In this document: piece by piece, positions 35,088-43,961 of the stretch
Layout: each line of letters starts with the position of its first letter
How positions within the stretch are numbered: the first letter of the stretch is position 1
Assembly: GCA_050955045.1 (NCBI GenBank)
Contig: JBPBQV010000001.1
Location: 186,001-250,000, forward strand
Direction of reading: 5' to 3'
Origin: Mucilaginibacter_A sp050955045
GTDB lineage: Bacteria > Bacteroidota > Bacteroidia > Sphingobacteriales > Sphingobacteriaceae
DNA length: 64,000 bases
Made by a program: the position numbers and the translations under genes
Notes under the pieces: model-generated
Databases searched by the model: none
Told to the model about the DNA's origin: nothing
Seen by the model: the letters and a program-made list of their open reading frames with translations, nothing else

Positions 35088-35227
35088 GGGGTCAAAAGTA
35101 CAAATCCGGGCGGAATTGACAAATCTGTTTTTTAACTTTTATTTTTATTAATCATTATTGATCTAAGTTTCTCTTTTTCAATGTTATAATTCTTAATAAA
35201 ACACTTCATTGCTTCTTTTATGGCATA

Positions 35228-35264
35228 AAAAAAGCATGTAAGCAATTTGCTTACATGCTTTTTT
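35228..35264 (-). terminator. terminator after htpG
   Basis: AAAAAAGCATGTAAGCAA pairs with TTGCTTACATGCTTTTTT, with runs of A and T at both ends. A GCTTCTTTTATGGCAT copy of the dispersed repeat abuts it at 35211, so the repeat's weak right half merges into the terminator arm. Confidence 0.87.
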
Positions 35265-35279
35265 ACGCGTGTTTTCTAA

Positions 35280-37109
35280 CTATTTCACTGATAAATCTAC
35301 ACTTCGTTGTATAAAACTGGTTAATTCAGCACCATTTAACATACCTTGAGATAATAATGCCAAATCATAAGCTTGTTTTGCAAGATCTTTTTTCACTGCT
35401 TCATCTCCTGCATTCAGTATTTTTCCAATCAGCGGATGATTTGAATTTACCGTTACACTTAACATTTCCGGCATGTTGCCCATAAAAGACATGCCGCCGC
35501 CGCCGCCCATGGCCTGCATATCTTTCATGCGGCGCATAAACTCTGGTTGTGTTACGCTTACCGGCAATTCTTCTGGCGACATTGCTTCCAAGGTAACTTT
35601 ACGATCTTTATTATTAATGGCACTTTCAAAAACTTCCTGAACTGCCTTTTCGTTTTCTTCGCTCAGTAAACTTTCTGTTTTCGTATCTTTTTCAATCAAT
35701 TTATCAGCAGTATCAGCATCTACCCTTTTCAGATTAAACTTCTCTACTTTGCTTTCCAACATTTGGATAAAATGGCTGTCTATCGGATGCGAAAACTCCA
35801 ACACATCATAACCTTTTCTTTTTGCTGATTGAATGTAAGTATCCTGCTTGTTTACATCGGTAGCATACAAAGCAATTAGATTCTCTGATTTGTCTTGCTG
35901 ATTTACCTGGATGTGTTCCTTATATTTATCCAAAGTAAAATACTGGCCATCAGTGCTTTTGTACAAGCAGAAATCTTTTGCTTTTTCGTAAAATTTCTCA
36001 TTGCTGATCATGCCATATTTTACAAACAAACCAATGTCGGTCCATTTATCAGCAAAAGCTGCTTCATCCTGTTTGTATAAATCTGCCAGTTTATCAGCAA
36101 CTTTTTTGGTGATGTAAGAATCAATTTTCTTAACGTTTCCGTCTGCTTGTAAGAAACTTCTTGAAACATTTAACGGAATATCCGGTGAATCAATAACGCC
36201 TTGAAGCAACATCAAAAACTCTGGAACGATGTCTTTTACTTCGTCTGTAATAAATACCTGACGAGAATACAACTGGATTTTGTTCCGTTGGATTTCGAAA
36301 TCATTTTTCAGTTTAGGGAAGTATAAAATTCCAGTTAAGTTGAACGGATAATCAACATTTAAATGAATCCAGAATAACGGTTCTTCAGAAAACGGATATA
36401 AATCCTGGTAAAATTTGATATAATCTTCATCTTTCAGTTCGTTTGGAGATTTCGTCCAAAGCGGAACTGTACTGTTAATTACTTCACCTTCAAACTCAAT
36501 TTCTACCGGTAAAAACTTGCAATATTTTTTAAGGATAGTTTCCAGTCTTGATTTTTCTAAAAACTCTTTAGAATCTTCTGCAATATGCAAAATCACATCA
36601 GAACCACGCTCTGTTTTATCTGTTGGCGTAATTTCAAATTCTGTACTGCCATCACAAATCCAACGTGCTGCTTCGCTGCCTTCTTTGTAAGAAAGCGATT
36701 TGATTTCTACGTTGGAAGAAACCATAAAGGCGGAGTAAAAACCCAAACCAAAGTGGCCGATAATATCTTTTTTGTCGCCTTCTTTGTCTTTGTATTTCTC
36801 AACAAATTCTGTTGCACCAGAAAAAGCAATCTGGTTAATATATTTTTTGATTTCTTCTGCAGTCATCCCAATTCCGCGATCAGAAATGGTAATGGTTTGG
36901 TCTGCTTCGTTTATCGCTATTTTTATCTTAGTATCGCCAACTTCTCCGTTAAACTCACCCATACTGGCTAATCTTTTCAGCTTTTGTGTGGCATCAACGG
37001 CGTTGGATACTAATTCCCTCAAAAAAATCTCATGGTCTGAGTAAAGGAATTTTTTGATAATCGGGAAAATATTTTCGGTGTGGATGGAAATAGAACCTTT
37101 TTCCTGCAT
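35280..37109 (-). CDS. htpG: molecular chaperone HtpG (Hsp90)
   Basis: A 609-residue cytoplasmic ATP-dependent chaperone. The GHKL ATPase domain shows IFLRELVSNAVDATQKLKRL (Asn ligand), ITISDRGIGMTAEEIKKYIN and GHFGLGFYSAFMV, followed by the middle domain (LFWIHLNVDYPFNLTGILYF, SRQVFITDEVKDIVPEFLML, GVIDSPDIPLNVSRSFLQ) and the dimerisation domain. The protein begins MQEKGSISIHTENIFPIIKK. It is monocistronic and ends at a strong terminator. Confidence 0.97.
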   Translation of the reverse strand: MQEKGSISIHTENIFPIIKKFLYSDHEIFLRELVSNAVDATQKLKRLASMGEFNGEVGDTKIKIAINEADQTITISDRGIGMTAEEIKKYINQIAFSGATEFVEKYKDKEGDKKDIIGHFGLGFYSAFMVSSNVEIKSLSYKEGSEAARWICDGSTEFEITPTDKTERGSDVILHIAEDSKEFLEKSRLETILKKYCKFLPVEIEFEGEVINSTVPLWTKSPNELKDEDYIKFYQDLYPFSEEPLFWIHLNVDYPFNLTGILYFPKLKNDFEIQRNKIQLYSRQVFITDEVKDIVPEFLMLLQGVIDSPDIPLNVSRSFLQADGNVKKIDSYITKKVADKLADLYKQDEAAFADKWTDIGLFVKYGMISNEKFYEKAKDFCLYKSTDGQYFTLDKYKEHIQVNQQDKSENLIALYATDVNKQDTYIQSAKRKGYDVLEFSHPIDSHFIQMLESKVEKFNLKRVDADTADKLIEKDTKTESLLSEENEKAVQEVFESAINNKDRKVTLEAMSPEELPVSVTQPEFMRRMKDMQAMGGGGGMSFMGNMPEMLSVTVNSNHPLIGKILNAGDEAVKKDLAKQAYDLALLSQGMLNGAELTSFIQRSVDLSVK

Positions 37110-37233
37110 AACTTTAAATAATTAATTGTTAGTTAGAAAAAGGCAAAACAACAATAGTTCCAAAGGCGGATTAAGCAAAAATCAATGACAGGATGACAGT
37201 TGCAATACTTCTATTATCACCTAAAAATTAGGA

Positions 37234-37614
37234 TCACGGCTCTTTCAGGATTTTCTCTTTCAGTTTTGCTTCCGTATCTTCAGTTTTAATATCCACACGT
37301 AGCAAGCGATACAAACTCATGTATTGGTTTGCAATCCAAACTAAACTGAAACCAGCAATTAAATAACCACGCCAGCCATCATACAAAAGCTGGAAATGCG
37401 TGATAATCAGTATAAAAATGGTGATATAATGGCTGAAACAATATTCGCAGGTAAACAAATAAAAAAACTTTCTGGCGACAAGTGTTTTCTGTTCGTGGCT
37501 GTTTTTAACACAAAATACTCTAATTTCTTTAAAAACCTCTTCATGCGTAACCGTCCACGATATGCTGGCAATCGGAATTGCCAGCAGAAAAAGCATCAAA
37601 ACAGAATATCCCAT
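37234..37614 (-). CDS. hypothetical multi-pass membrane protein
   Basis: 126 residues with a hydrophobic N-terminus (MGYSVLMLFLLAIPIASISW) and two more membrane segments near 62-75 and 80-100. CEYCFSHY (around 56) places a CxxC-His cluster at a membrane border, as in some small DUF1360-like proteins, and the C-terminus is charged and cytoplasmic. It is not confidently assigned to a family. It lies 31 bases after the aldo/keto reductase gene, so cotranscription is likely. Confidence 0.6.
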   Translation of the reverse strand: MGYSVLMLFLLAIPIASISWTVTHEEVFKEIRVFCVKNSHEQKTLVARKFFYLFTCEYCFSHYITIFILIITHFQLLYDGWRGYLIAGFSLVWIANQYMSLYRLLRVDIKTEDTEAKLKEKILKEP

Positions 37615-37644
37615 TTTTGTATTTTTTTGGTGAAGATAACAGCA

Positions 37645-38634
37645 TTAATTATTCACCATTTTCATTGATTCTTCATAATAACGTTCTCCAACATGCGGAT
37701 ACGTTTTCAAGATTTCTTCTATTTCCTGTAAATCATCTTTTGATAAATTTACATCGGCAGCACCGGCATTTTCTTCCAAATACTTGCGCTTTTTGGTTCC
37801 CGGAATCGGAATGATCTCCTCACCTTGCGCCAAAACCCAAGCCAGAGCCAATTGCGATGGCGTGATTTCTTTAGAAGCAGCAAACTCTTTTAAAGCAGCA
37901 GCCAAATTCTGGTTATTTTTAAGGTATTTATCTTCTTTAAAACGAGGTAAAGTTTTGCGGAAATCATTAGCAGCCAAATCAGAAGTGTCGATAGAAGCCG
38001 CAGTAAACAAACCGCGGGAAAGCGGACTAAAGGGTACAAACGAAATCGATAATTCCCGACATAAAGGAAGTATTTCCTTTTCAGGATCGCGGGTAATGAA
38101 TGAATATTCTGATTGAATAGCAGAAATCGGATGTTCTGCATGTCCTTTTTTAATCGATTCTGCAGAAGCTTCTGATAAGCCGATAAAACGAACTTTTCCT
38201 TCTTTAACCAGTTCGCCCATTGCGCCTACCATTTCCTCTACCGGAACATTCGGATCAACACGATGTGCGTAATATAAATCAATTTCATTTACACCTAATC
38301 TTTTTAAACTGCCTTCGCAAGCCTGTTTCAAGTATGCCGGCGAACCGTCAAAAACACTTAAACCTCCTTTTTCTCCTGGCTTAAAACCAAATTTGGTGGC
38401 AATAAAAACTTTTTTCCGGTTTGGCGCCAATACTTTAGCAATCAGTTCTTCATTGGTATGTGGACCGTAAACATCGGCTGTATCCCAAAAATTGATGCCT
38501 AAATCCAACGCTAACTTTAATGTGGCGATAGATTCTTCATCGTTGCTTGTTCCGTAAGCGTGGCTCATGCCCATGCAACCCAAACCAACTACTGATAGTT
38601 TTTCGGTTGTATTTCCTAATTTTCTATATCTCAT
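37645..38634 (-). CDS. aldo/keto reductase
   Basis: A 329-residue NADPH-dependent TIM-barrel reductase. The catalytic tetrad is Asp51 and Tyr56 (FWDTADVYGPHTNEELI), Lys81 (IATKFGF) and a His in IDLYYAHRVDP. The C-terminal cofactor loop IIPIPGTKKRKYLEENAGAA is typical. The substrate is unknown; this branch reduces various aldehydes. The start ATG 38634 lies six bases from a dispersed-repeat copy (AAAAGAAGCATTACA on the coding strand). Confidence 0.93.
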   Translation of the reverse strand: MRYRKLGNTTEKLSVVGLGCMGMSHAYGTSNDEESIATLKLALDLGINFWDTADVYGPHTNEELIAKVLAPNRKKVFIATKFGFKPGEKGGLSVFDGSPAYLKQACEGSLKRLGVNEIDLYYAHRVDPNVPVEEMVGAMGELVKEGKVRFIGLSEASAESIKKGHAEHPISAIQSEYSFITRDPEKEILPLCRELSISFVPFSPLSRGLFTAASIDTSDLAANDFRKTLPRFKEDKYLKNNQNLAAALKEFAASKEITPSQLALAWVLAQGEEIIPIPGTKKRKYLEENAGAADVNLSKDDLQEIEEILKTYPHVGERYYEESMKMVNN

Positions 38635-38711
38635 TGTAATGCTTCTTTTATACTTGCAAAACGAAAAACAAGCAGAGCTGTTTTATAATAATTTATCTGC
38701 TAAAAAAAGCA

Positions 38712-38741
38712 TAAAAAAAGCGTTCCAGTTATTGGAACGCT
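38712..38741 (-). terminator. terminator after the 78-residue membrane protein gene
   Basis: AGCGTTCCA and TGGAACGCT pair around a five-base loop; on the minus strand seven T residues follow. Confidence 0.78.
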
Positions 38742-38764
38742 ATTGTGTTTAAAATAACAGTTGC

Positions 38765-39001
38765 TTAATCGTTACCTTCTAATTTAACCAATTTGTTATA
38801 AAGACCTAATAGTAAAAACGGTGCAGGCCATTGTCCTACAAAAAGTGCGTTATGCGGTTTGTTCATAATTTTCAGGGTTAAAGAAATGCCAATTGCACCC
38901 AATGCTGCCCATAAAAAAATATCTGAAGGTAATTTTGCGGTCTGGTTTTCAATTGCTTTTGCAACTGGCCCTTCTGTGTGTTCCGGATGTGAATTTGCCA
39001 T
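38765..39001 (-). CDS. small membrane protein
   Basis: 78 residues: a polar N-terminus (MANSHPEHTEGPVAKAIENQ) and two membrane segments (IFLWAALGAIGISLTLKIM and FVGQWPAPFLLLGLYNKLV). It is not tied to a known function. Its divergent neighbour is the DUF2383 gene, and both look like envelope or stress accessory genes. An ACTGTTTTTA copy overlaps the two bases ahead of the ATG. Confidence 0.65.
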   Translation of the reverse strand: MANSHPEHTEGPVAKAIENQTAKLPSDIFLWAALGAIGISLTLKIMNKPHNALFVGQWPAPFLLLGLYNKLVKLEGND

Positions 39002-39203
39002 ACTGTTTTTAATTTATGAAAATGATTATTTAGTTGTTTCGCTGTAAAAACTATCAAATTAGTAAGTTTATTTACAATTTAATAGATGTGTTATAATTGT
39101 TTATTGTAGTTATCAACACCAACTTTTACTAAATGTGTTTTTTTATAAATAAAAAATTTAATATTTGCTTGTGTAACATAAGTAAAACTTAAACCATAAA
39201 ATA

Positions 39204-39662
39204 ATGATACAAAACGAAGCAACTGTAGAAGTTTTAAACGACCTGATTGAAATACACAACGACCGTATTACCGGTTATGATCGTGCGATTAAAGAAGCTA
39301 CCGAAGAAAATGCTGATTTAAAACAACTTTTTGAACATATGATTCACGAAAGCCACCAACAAAAGCTGGCTTTAGCTACAGAGGTTTTGACTTTAAAAGG
39401 CGAAACTGCTACCGGAACAACAAACAGCGGAAAAATTTACCGTGTTTGGATGGATGTAAAAGCTGTTTTTACCGGTCATGATCGCCATGCTATTCTGGCT
39501 AATTGCGAAAAAGGAGAAGATGCTGCACAAGTTGCTTATAAAACAGCATTAGCCGATGAAGATCTTCCAAAATTTTTGCATGATTTAGTTGCTGAGCAGC
39601 AATCGAAATTAAAGTTCTCTCATGACAAAATTAAAATGCTGAGAGATATGCAAAAAAGCTAA
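39204..39662 (+). CDS. DUF2383, ferritin-like four-helix protein
   Basis: 152 residues starting MIQNEATVEVLNDLIEIHND. IHNDRITGYDRAIKEATEEN and HMIHESHQQKLALATEVLTL give two helix pairs with Glu and His spaced as in PA2169-type DUF2383 proteins, a ferritin-like fold without a proven metal site. Family members are often stress-induced. It has its own terminator and a divergent membrane-protein neighbour. A repeat copy in the gene encodes AVFTG. Confidence 0.85.
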   Translation: MIQNEATVEVLNDLIEIHNDRITGYDRAIKEATEENADLKQLFEHMIHESHQQKLALATEVLTLKGETATGTTNSGKIYRVWMDVKAVFTGHDRHAILANCEKGEDAAQVAYKTALADEDLPKFLHDLVAEQQSKLKFSHDKIKMLRDMQKS

Positions 39663-39683
39663 GCTGCTTGCGAAATAATTTTT

Positions 39684-39715
39684 GAAAAGCCTTCTGATTA
39701 TATGGAAGGCTTTTC
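39684..39715 (+). terminator. terminator after the DUF2383 gene
   Basis: GAAAAGCCTTC and GAAGGCTTTTC form an 11-base stem, followed by a T-run. Confidence 0.85.
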
Positions 39716-39730
39716 TTTTTGATTAAAATT

Positions 39731-40126
39731 TTAATTTGCACTGGCCATATTTTTTAAGTCTGGTCGTGCTTGCTGTATTAAAGAGTTAACTTCTACCACA
39801 AAATTTCCGGGAGCTTTAAAATAAAAAGTCATTCTGCCGTGTTCTTCCCGTACTTCTTCCGGGTCAAAACCACCGGCTTTAAGCTTTTCATGGATAACAT
39901 AAACCTGCTCCACGTTGCCTTGCATAAACCCAATGTGGAAGATTTTAGGATAAACGGCATCATTGGTTTTAAAAAGTGTAATCAAGGCACCGTCATCATC
40001 GAGCATAAAATCCATTTTGGCATTCACGGGTGCTTCTGGTACGCGCACAAGGCCGAAATAGGTTTCAAACATTTCTACAGTTGCCATAACATCGGTAACG
40101 GCAAGTCCTAAATGGTTAACTTTCAT
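39731..40126 (-). CDS. VOC-family protein (glyoxalase/dioxygenase fold)
   Basis: 131 residues starting MKVNHLGLAVTDVMATVEMF, the first beta-alpha-beta unit with His at the metal site, and ending with FYFKAPGNFVVEVNSL, where the Glu is the second ligand candidate. Substrate is unknown. It is 62 bases downstream of the TetR gene on the same strand and is the probable target of that regulator. Confidence 0.85.
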   Translation of the reverse strand: MKVNHLGLAVTDVMATVEMFETYFGLVRVPEAPVNAKMDFMLDDDGALITLFKTNDAVYPKIFHIGFMQGNVEQVYVIHEKLKAGGFDPEEVREEHGRMTFYFKAPGNFVVEVNSLIQQARPDLKNMASAN

Positions 40127-40188
40127 AATTTTAATATTTGTTTTTAAAAATTGTTCTGGTTTTTACTGATAGCAGAAGTTTATCAAGG

Positions 40189-40779
40189 CTATATTTTTAG
40201 CGCTTTTACTACCATATCAAAGGTTTGCCACAAAATATTTTCTGTAATTTTAAACGGCTTTCCTTCAGGCCTTTGGCTTTCATGATGTGCACGAATCAGC
40301 GTAAGAAGCGGCGAAAAAGCTACTGCCCAATATACTTCTAATGGCATGTCTGCTACTTCGCCCCGCATTACAACGTTTTTCATGAACACGTTAATTGTAT
40401 CGCGGTAATCATCCCTAAAACCAGTATAAACCTGGTCCTGATAAGATGAAGTGCGTAGCTGTTCCAAAAACAAGGCCGCCACAGGATTTTTTATTAAATA
40501 ATTATACCTGTTTTTCCATTGCACACGTAGCCCATCTTCAAAACTGGCATCAGAATCAAATCCTTCCAATATTGCCATCCGCATTTTTATTATTTCTTCC
40601 CTGGCAATTTGTACAATTAGGTCGTCTTTGTCTTTGTAATAAATGTAGAGTGTAGCAATTGATATACTACATATTTTTGCCAATTTGTTAACCGTAAAAC
40701 CTTCAAAACCTTTTGTTACCAAAAATTCGATTGCTTTTTGTTTAACTAAATTTTCCTTTTCGGTATTTCGGTTACGCAT
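40189..40779 (-). CDS. TetR-family transcriptional regulator
   Basis: A 196-residue repressor starting MRNRNTEKENLVKQKAIEFL. The helix-turn-helix is FTVNKLAKICSISIATLYIY followed by YKDKDDLIVQIAREEI, the standard TetR N-terminus; the C-terminal half is the ligand-binding helical bundle. ATG 40779 is chosen over a TTG at 40791, which lies inside the -7 box. The promoter overlaps a palindrome, so autoregulation and control of the adjacent VOC gene are likely. Confidence 0.9.
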   Translation of the reverse strand: MRNRNTEKENLVKQKAIEFLVTKGFEGFTVNKLAKICSISIATLYIYYKDKDDLIVQIAREEIIKMRMAILEGFDSDASFEDGLRVQWKNRYNYLIKNPVAALFLEQLRTSSYQDQVYTGFRDDYRDTINVFMKNVVMRGEVADMPLEVYWAVAFSPLLTLIRAHHESQRPEGKPFKITENILWQTFDMVVKALKI

Positions 40780-40788
40780 AATTAAGTA

Positions 40789-40811
40789 CAAATATAAGTG
40801 ATTAATCGCTT
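40789..40811 (-). promoter_or_regulatory. tetR promoter with overlapping palindrome
   Basis: On the minus strand TATATTTG (40796-40789) is an exact -7 box, ten bases before the ATG. AAGTGATTAATCGCTT at 40796-40811 is a 16-base palindrome with one mismatched pair that abuts the box, a normal operator position for a TetR repressor. Confidence 0.55.
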
Positions 40812-41008
40812 ATTTATAATTATTTTCGTTTTTTTATTGCAAGATTCTGATTGATTTTCATGCTTCTTTTATCATATAAAAAACACGAATGCGTTGTGTT
40901 GAAAAAAATATAAATATCATTTACAAGTATCAAAGAAGTATCTCAATGTTTTTTATGTGTAAAAACGAGCTTTAAACTCAAACAGGCAGCCGGCTTTTAA
41001 CCCGAAAT

Positions 41009-41029
41009 GGTTTAAACCAAGTATATTTG
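41009..41029 (+). promoter_or_regulatory. promoter of the GNAT-AlbA_2 operon
   Basis: TATATTTG at 41022-41029 is an exact -7 box. The 10-base perfect palindrome GGTTTAAACC (41009-41018) stands just upstream and could be an operator. Confidence 0.45.
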
Positions 41030-41070
41030 TGAAGCTGCCTTTATGAAGATTCTACAGGCAAGAAATAATT

Positions 41071-41547
41071 ATGGCTACAAAAGTGATCATGAATGATGAT
41101 GCTTTTTTAAAAAAAGGTTTCCTGATTTCTACCGATAAAAATTTGCTGGATATAAATACTATTCATCACTTTTTGGATATATCTTCTTATTGGGGCAAAG
41201 GAATCAGCCTCAATACTGTTGAAACTTCTATACAAAACTCTACCTGTTTTGGCGTTTATCACCATCAAAAACAAATTGGTTTTGCCCGTGTGATTACCGA
41301 TTTGGCAACTTTTGCTTATCTGTGCGATGTATTTATTTTGCCTGATTACCGCAAATTTGGCTTGTCCAAGTGGCTGATTCAGACGATCCGCAACCATCCT
41401 GACCTGAAAAATTTGCGCCGATTAGTTTTGGCTACCGCCGATGCACATGGCTTGTACGAGCAGTTTGGTTTTACGCGGATGAAAAACCAGGATCGGTGGA
41501 TGGAGATTTTTCAGCCCAGAATACAAAACGAGGAGCAGCCGGCATGA
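41071..41547 (+). CDS. GNAT-family N-acetyltransferase
   Basis: 158 residues. QIGFARVITDLATFAYLCDV, IFILPDYRKFGLSKWLIQTI and VLATADAHGLYEQFGF form the GNAT core; the loop carrying RKFGLS binds acetyl-CoA pyrophosphate. The acceptor is unknown. The stop codon overlaps the next ATG by four bases, so translation is coupled to the AlbA_2 protein. Confidence 0.9.
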   Translation: MATKVIMNDDAFLKKGFLISTDKNLLDINTIHHFLDISSYWGKGISLNTVETSIQNSTCFGVYHHQKQIGFARVITDLATFAYLCDVFILPDYRKFGLSKWLIQTIRNHPDLKNLRRLVLATADAHGLYEQFGFTRMKNQDRWMEIFQPRIQNEEQPA

Positions 41548-42167
41548 ACATCAAAAGAATGATTATTGAAGGCGAAGGCGTAACCCTCGACTTTAAAAAA
41601 ACGATTACCAGTTGCGAAAAAATTGCCAAAACACTGGTTGCTTTTGCCAACAACAAAGGCGGCCGTTTGCTGATTGGTGTTTTGGACGACGGCACGATAA
41701 AAGGTGTAAAATCTGAAGATGAAGAAAAGTACATGATTACGCGCGCTGCTACTTTTTTCTGTCGGCCTGCTTTAGAACCTTTTTTTGAAGAAATTTATAT
41801 TGATGCCAAATTGGTTTTGGTAGCCGAAATTAAACCAAGTGATCTTAAACCGCATTATTCTTTGGGCGAAGATGGCAAATGGTGGGTTTACATCCGCACA
41901 AACGATAAAAGTATGCTGGCCAGTAAAATTGTAGTTGATGTTTTAAAACGGTCTAACAATGATGATGGCGTGCTGATCGAATATTCCTCTAAAGAAAAAG
42001 GCTTACTGGAATACTTGCAAACGAAAGAAAGAATTACGGTAAAAGAATATTGCGATTTACTAAATTTAAGCCGTCGGCGTGCGCAACGAATTTTAGTTAA
42101 CCTCGTACTTTCCGGCGTAATCCGTGTTCATACAACCGAAAAAGAAGAGTATTATACAGCTTCCTAA
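41544..42167 (+). CDS. AlbA_2 (Schlafen-type) domain protein
   Basis: 207 residues from ATG 41544, which overlaps the GNAT stop as ATGA. EGEGVTLDFKKTITSCEKIA, KTLVAFANNKGGRLLIGVLD and DDGTIKGV are the AlbA_2 putative nucleic-acid/ATP-binding motifs. The C-terminal part (KERITVKEYCDLLNLSRRRA, QRILVNLVLSGVIRVH) is a winged helix-turn-helix, so a DNA-binding regulator is likely. The open frame reaches back to 41496 but earlier residues read as GNAT antisense-frame sequence. A MATE gene follows 67 bases later. Confidence 0.86.
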   Translation: MNIKRMIIEGEGVTLDFKKTITSCEKIAKTLVAFANNKGGRLLIGVLDDGTIKGVKSEDEEKYMITRAATFFCRPALEPFFEEIYIDAKLVLVAEIKPSDLKPHYSLGEDGKWWVYIRTNDKSMLASKIVVDVLKRSNNDDGVLIEYSSKEKGLLEYLQTKERITVKEYCDLLNLSRRRAQRILVNLVLSGVIRVHTTEKEEYYTAS

Positions 42168-42234
42168 TCTAAAGCCATACTTCTTTTACCGTCTGTTTTT
42201 ATAATGCTGAAGCCTGAAAGCTGATACTCATATC

Positions 42235-43605
42235 ATGAAAAGATTCTTCGCCACTTATAAACCTTTTTACCACGAAAATTTGCGACTGGCTATTCCGGTA
42301 ATTATTTCACAGCTGGGGCAGGTATTGGTTCAAACTTCCGATAGTATTATTGTAGGTCAGTTTGCAGGCACAGTTGCATTAGCGGCAGTTTCGCTGGGAA
42401 ACAGCATTTTTATTTTGGTTTTGGTGATCGGAATCGGGATTGCACAAGGCTTAACACCACTTATCGCACAGGAAAACGGACGTAATAATGAGGAAGCCAT
42501 CGGACAATTACTTTCGGCAGGTTTGGTTATCAATTTTATTTCGGGGCTGATACTGTTTTTACTGATCTATTTTGGATGCGTGCTGGCTTTAAACCATTTA
42601 GGTCAGTCGCAAGCCGTAATTGTGCAAGCCAAACCATTTTTAGTTTTGATGGGATTTTCCACCATTCCGCTCATGGTTTTTTATACATTCAAACAATTTG
42701 CAGAAGGTTTGGGATTTACCAAACAAGCGATGATGATTTCTATTTGGGGAAACGTACTAAACATCTGCCTGGGAATCATTTTTGTAAAAGGACTGTTCGG
42801 AATTACACCGATGAGCGTTCGCGGCGTAGGATTAAGCACGCTGATTGATCGTTCAGTAATGGCTGTTGTGATGTCGGTTTATGTTTTTCGCTCAAAACAC
42901 TTCAAAAAATATCTTTCCGGTTTTGCATTATTTCAGATCAGCATCAATACCTGTAAAAAAATTCTGGCCATTGGCCTGCCAGTTGCCGTTCAATACACAT
43001 TTGAAGTGAGTGCTTTCAGCGGCGCTGCTATATTAATCGGCACAATTGGCGATGTTGAATTAGCTGCACATCAGGTTGCCATTAATCTGGCTTCGCTAAC
43101 TTTTATGGCAGCAAGCGGAGTTGCAGCTGCTGCAGCCATCAAATCCGGTAATTTTTTTGGTGCAAAAGAATATTCTAAATTGAAAAAATCTGCTTTAGCG
43201 AACTATCACATCGTGCTGATGATTATGAGTTGTACAGCAATCATCTTCATGTTTGCAAACCAGCTTATTCCCTGGATTTATACAAGCGATACAAACGTGG
43301 TAAGCCTTACTGCGCAATTATTAACCATTGCAGCTTTGTTTCAGCTGTTTGATGGCACGCAAGTGGTTGGTTTAGGAATCTTGCGTGGCATTGGCGATGT
43401 CAAAATCCCGGCTTTTATAACATTTATTGCCTATTGGGTAATTGGTTTGCCAGTTGGTTATCTGCTGGGCATCCAGCTACAACTTGGCGCAACCGGTATT
43501 TGGTACGGCTTAACCTTAGGGCTGATGGTTGCTTCCATCTTACTCTATTTTCGCTTTAACTACTTCAGTAAAAAACTGCTGATCGTTATGCCGCAATCAC
43601 ATTAA
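42235..43605 (+). CDS. MATE-family efflux transporter
   Basis: A 456-residue protein with twelve hydrophobic segments in two halves. AIPVIISQLGQVLVQTSDSI, IVGQFAGTVALAAVSLGNSI and the second-half GLPVAVQYTFEVSAFSGAAI with ELAAHQVAINLASLTFMAAS are the paired MATE repeats. It exports drugs or metabolites in exchange for H+ or Na+ at the inner membrane. It may be controlled by the upstream AlbA_2 protein. The last 20 bases overlap a convergent 75-residue ORF. Confidence 0.94.
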   Translation: MKRFFATYKPFYHENLRLAIPVIISQLGQVLVQTSDSIIVGQFAGTVALAAVSLGNSIFILVLVIGIGIAQGLTPLIAQENGRNNEEAIGQLLSAGLVINFISGLILFLLIYFGCVLALNHLGQSQAVIVQAKPFLVLMGFSTIPLMVFYTFKQFAEGLGFTKQAMMISIWGNVLNICLGIIFVKGLFGITPMSVRGVGLSTLIDRSVMAVVMSVYVFRSKHFKKYLSGFALFQISINTCKKILAIGLPVAVQYTFEVSAFSGAAILIGTIGDVELAAHQVAINLASLTFMAASGVAAAAAIKSGNFFGAKEYSKLKKSALANYHIVLMIMSCTAIIFMFANQLIPWIYTSDTNVVSLTAQLLTIAALFQLFDGTQVVGLGILRGIGDVKIPAFITFIAYWVIGLPVGYLLGIQLQLGATGIWYGLTLGLMVASILLYFRFNYFSKKLLIVMPQSH

Positions 43606-43813
43606 AGTCGATAGTTTCTGATTGATTTTTAGCAGAAGTATGTTTACTTCCTTCTTTTAAGGCCTCAACTCTTGTAATAACAGCTTCTTTTGTTGATACA
43701 TTATATTGCACCATTGCCTGTTCTACACTAATTTTTTTGGTGATAATTTCAATGGCCATTTTTTGCATTTGCTGTTCTCTAATCAGCGTAGCCATCATAT
43801 ATAAATTTTGCAT
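43586..43813 (-). CDS. hypothetical small protein
   Basis: 75 residues: MQNLYMMATLIREQQMQKMA, IEIITKKISVEQAMVQYNVS, TKEAVITRVEALKEGSKHTS and an acidic tail. The middle resembles the first helices of an orphan helix-turn-helix (a spacer protein of IS3 OrfA type), but no transposon ends are present. It overlaps the 3' end of the MATE gene by 20 bases on the opposite strand. Reading-frame and leader look real, but identity is unknown. Confidence 0.5.
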   Translation of the reverse strand: MQNLYMMATLIREQQMQKMAIEIITKKISVEQAMVQYNVSTKEAVITRVEALKEGSKHTSAKNQSETIDFNVIAA

Positions 43814-43961
43814 TTTTTTGATTTTAAATTTGTAATTATTTCAAACTATTCAACGTTTATACGCTAAATCTTCAACAAAGTTACCCATTTAATTAAAAAA
43901 ACAAAATCTATAAATATCTGTCAAACTAACATTTATAGTAATTTTAATCCAAAATGATTTG

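Noticed and set aside
36585..36971. 128-codon plus-strand ORF across htpG
   Set aside because: It reads Phe- and Cys-rich antisense of the conserved ATPase domain and has no independent support.
41043..41096. 17-codon leader ORF before the GNAT gene
   Set aside because: Too short and without a ribosome site; the overlap with the GNAT start is probably chance.
43586..43813. IS3-type transposase fragment
   Set aside because: Only a vague helix-turn-helix resemblance; no inverted terminal repeats or second frame are present.
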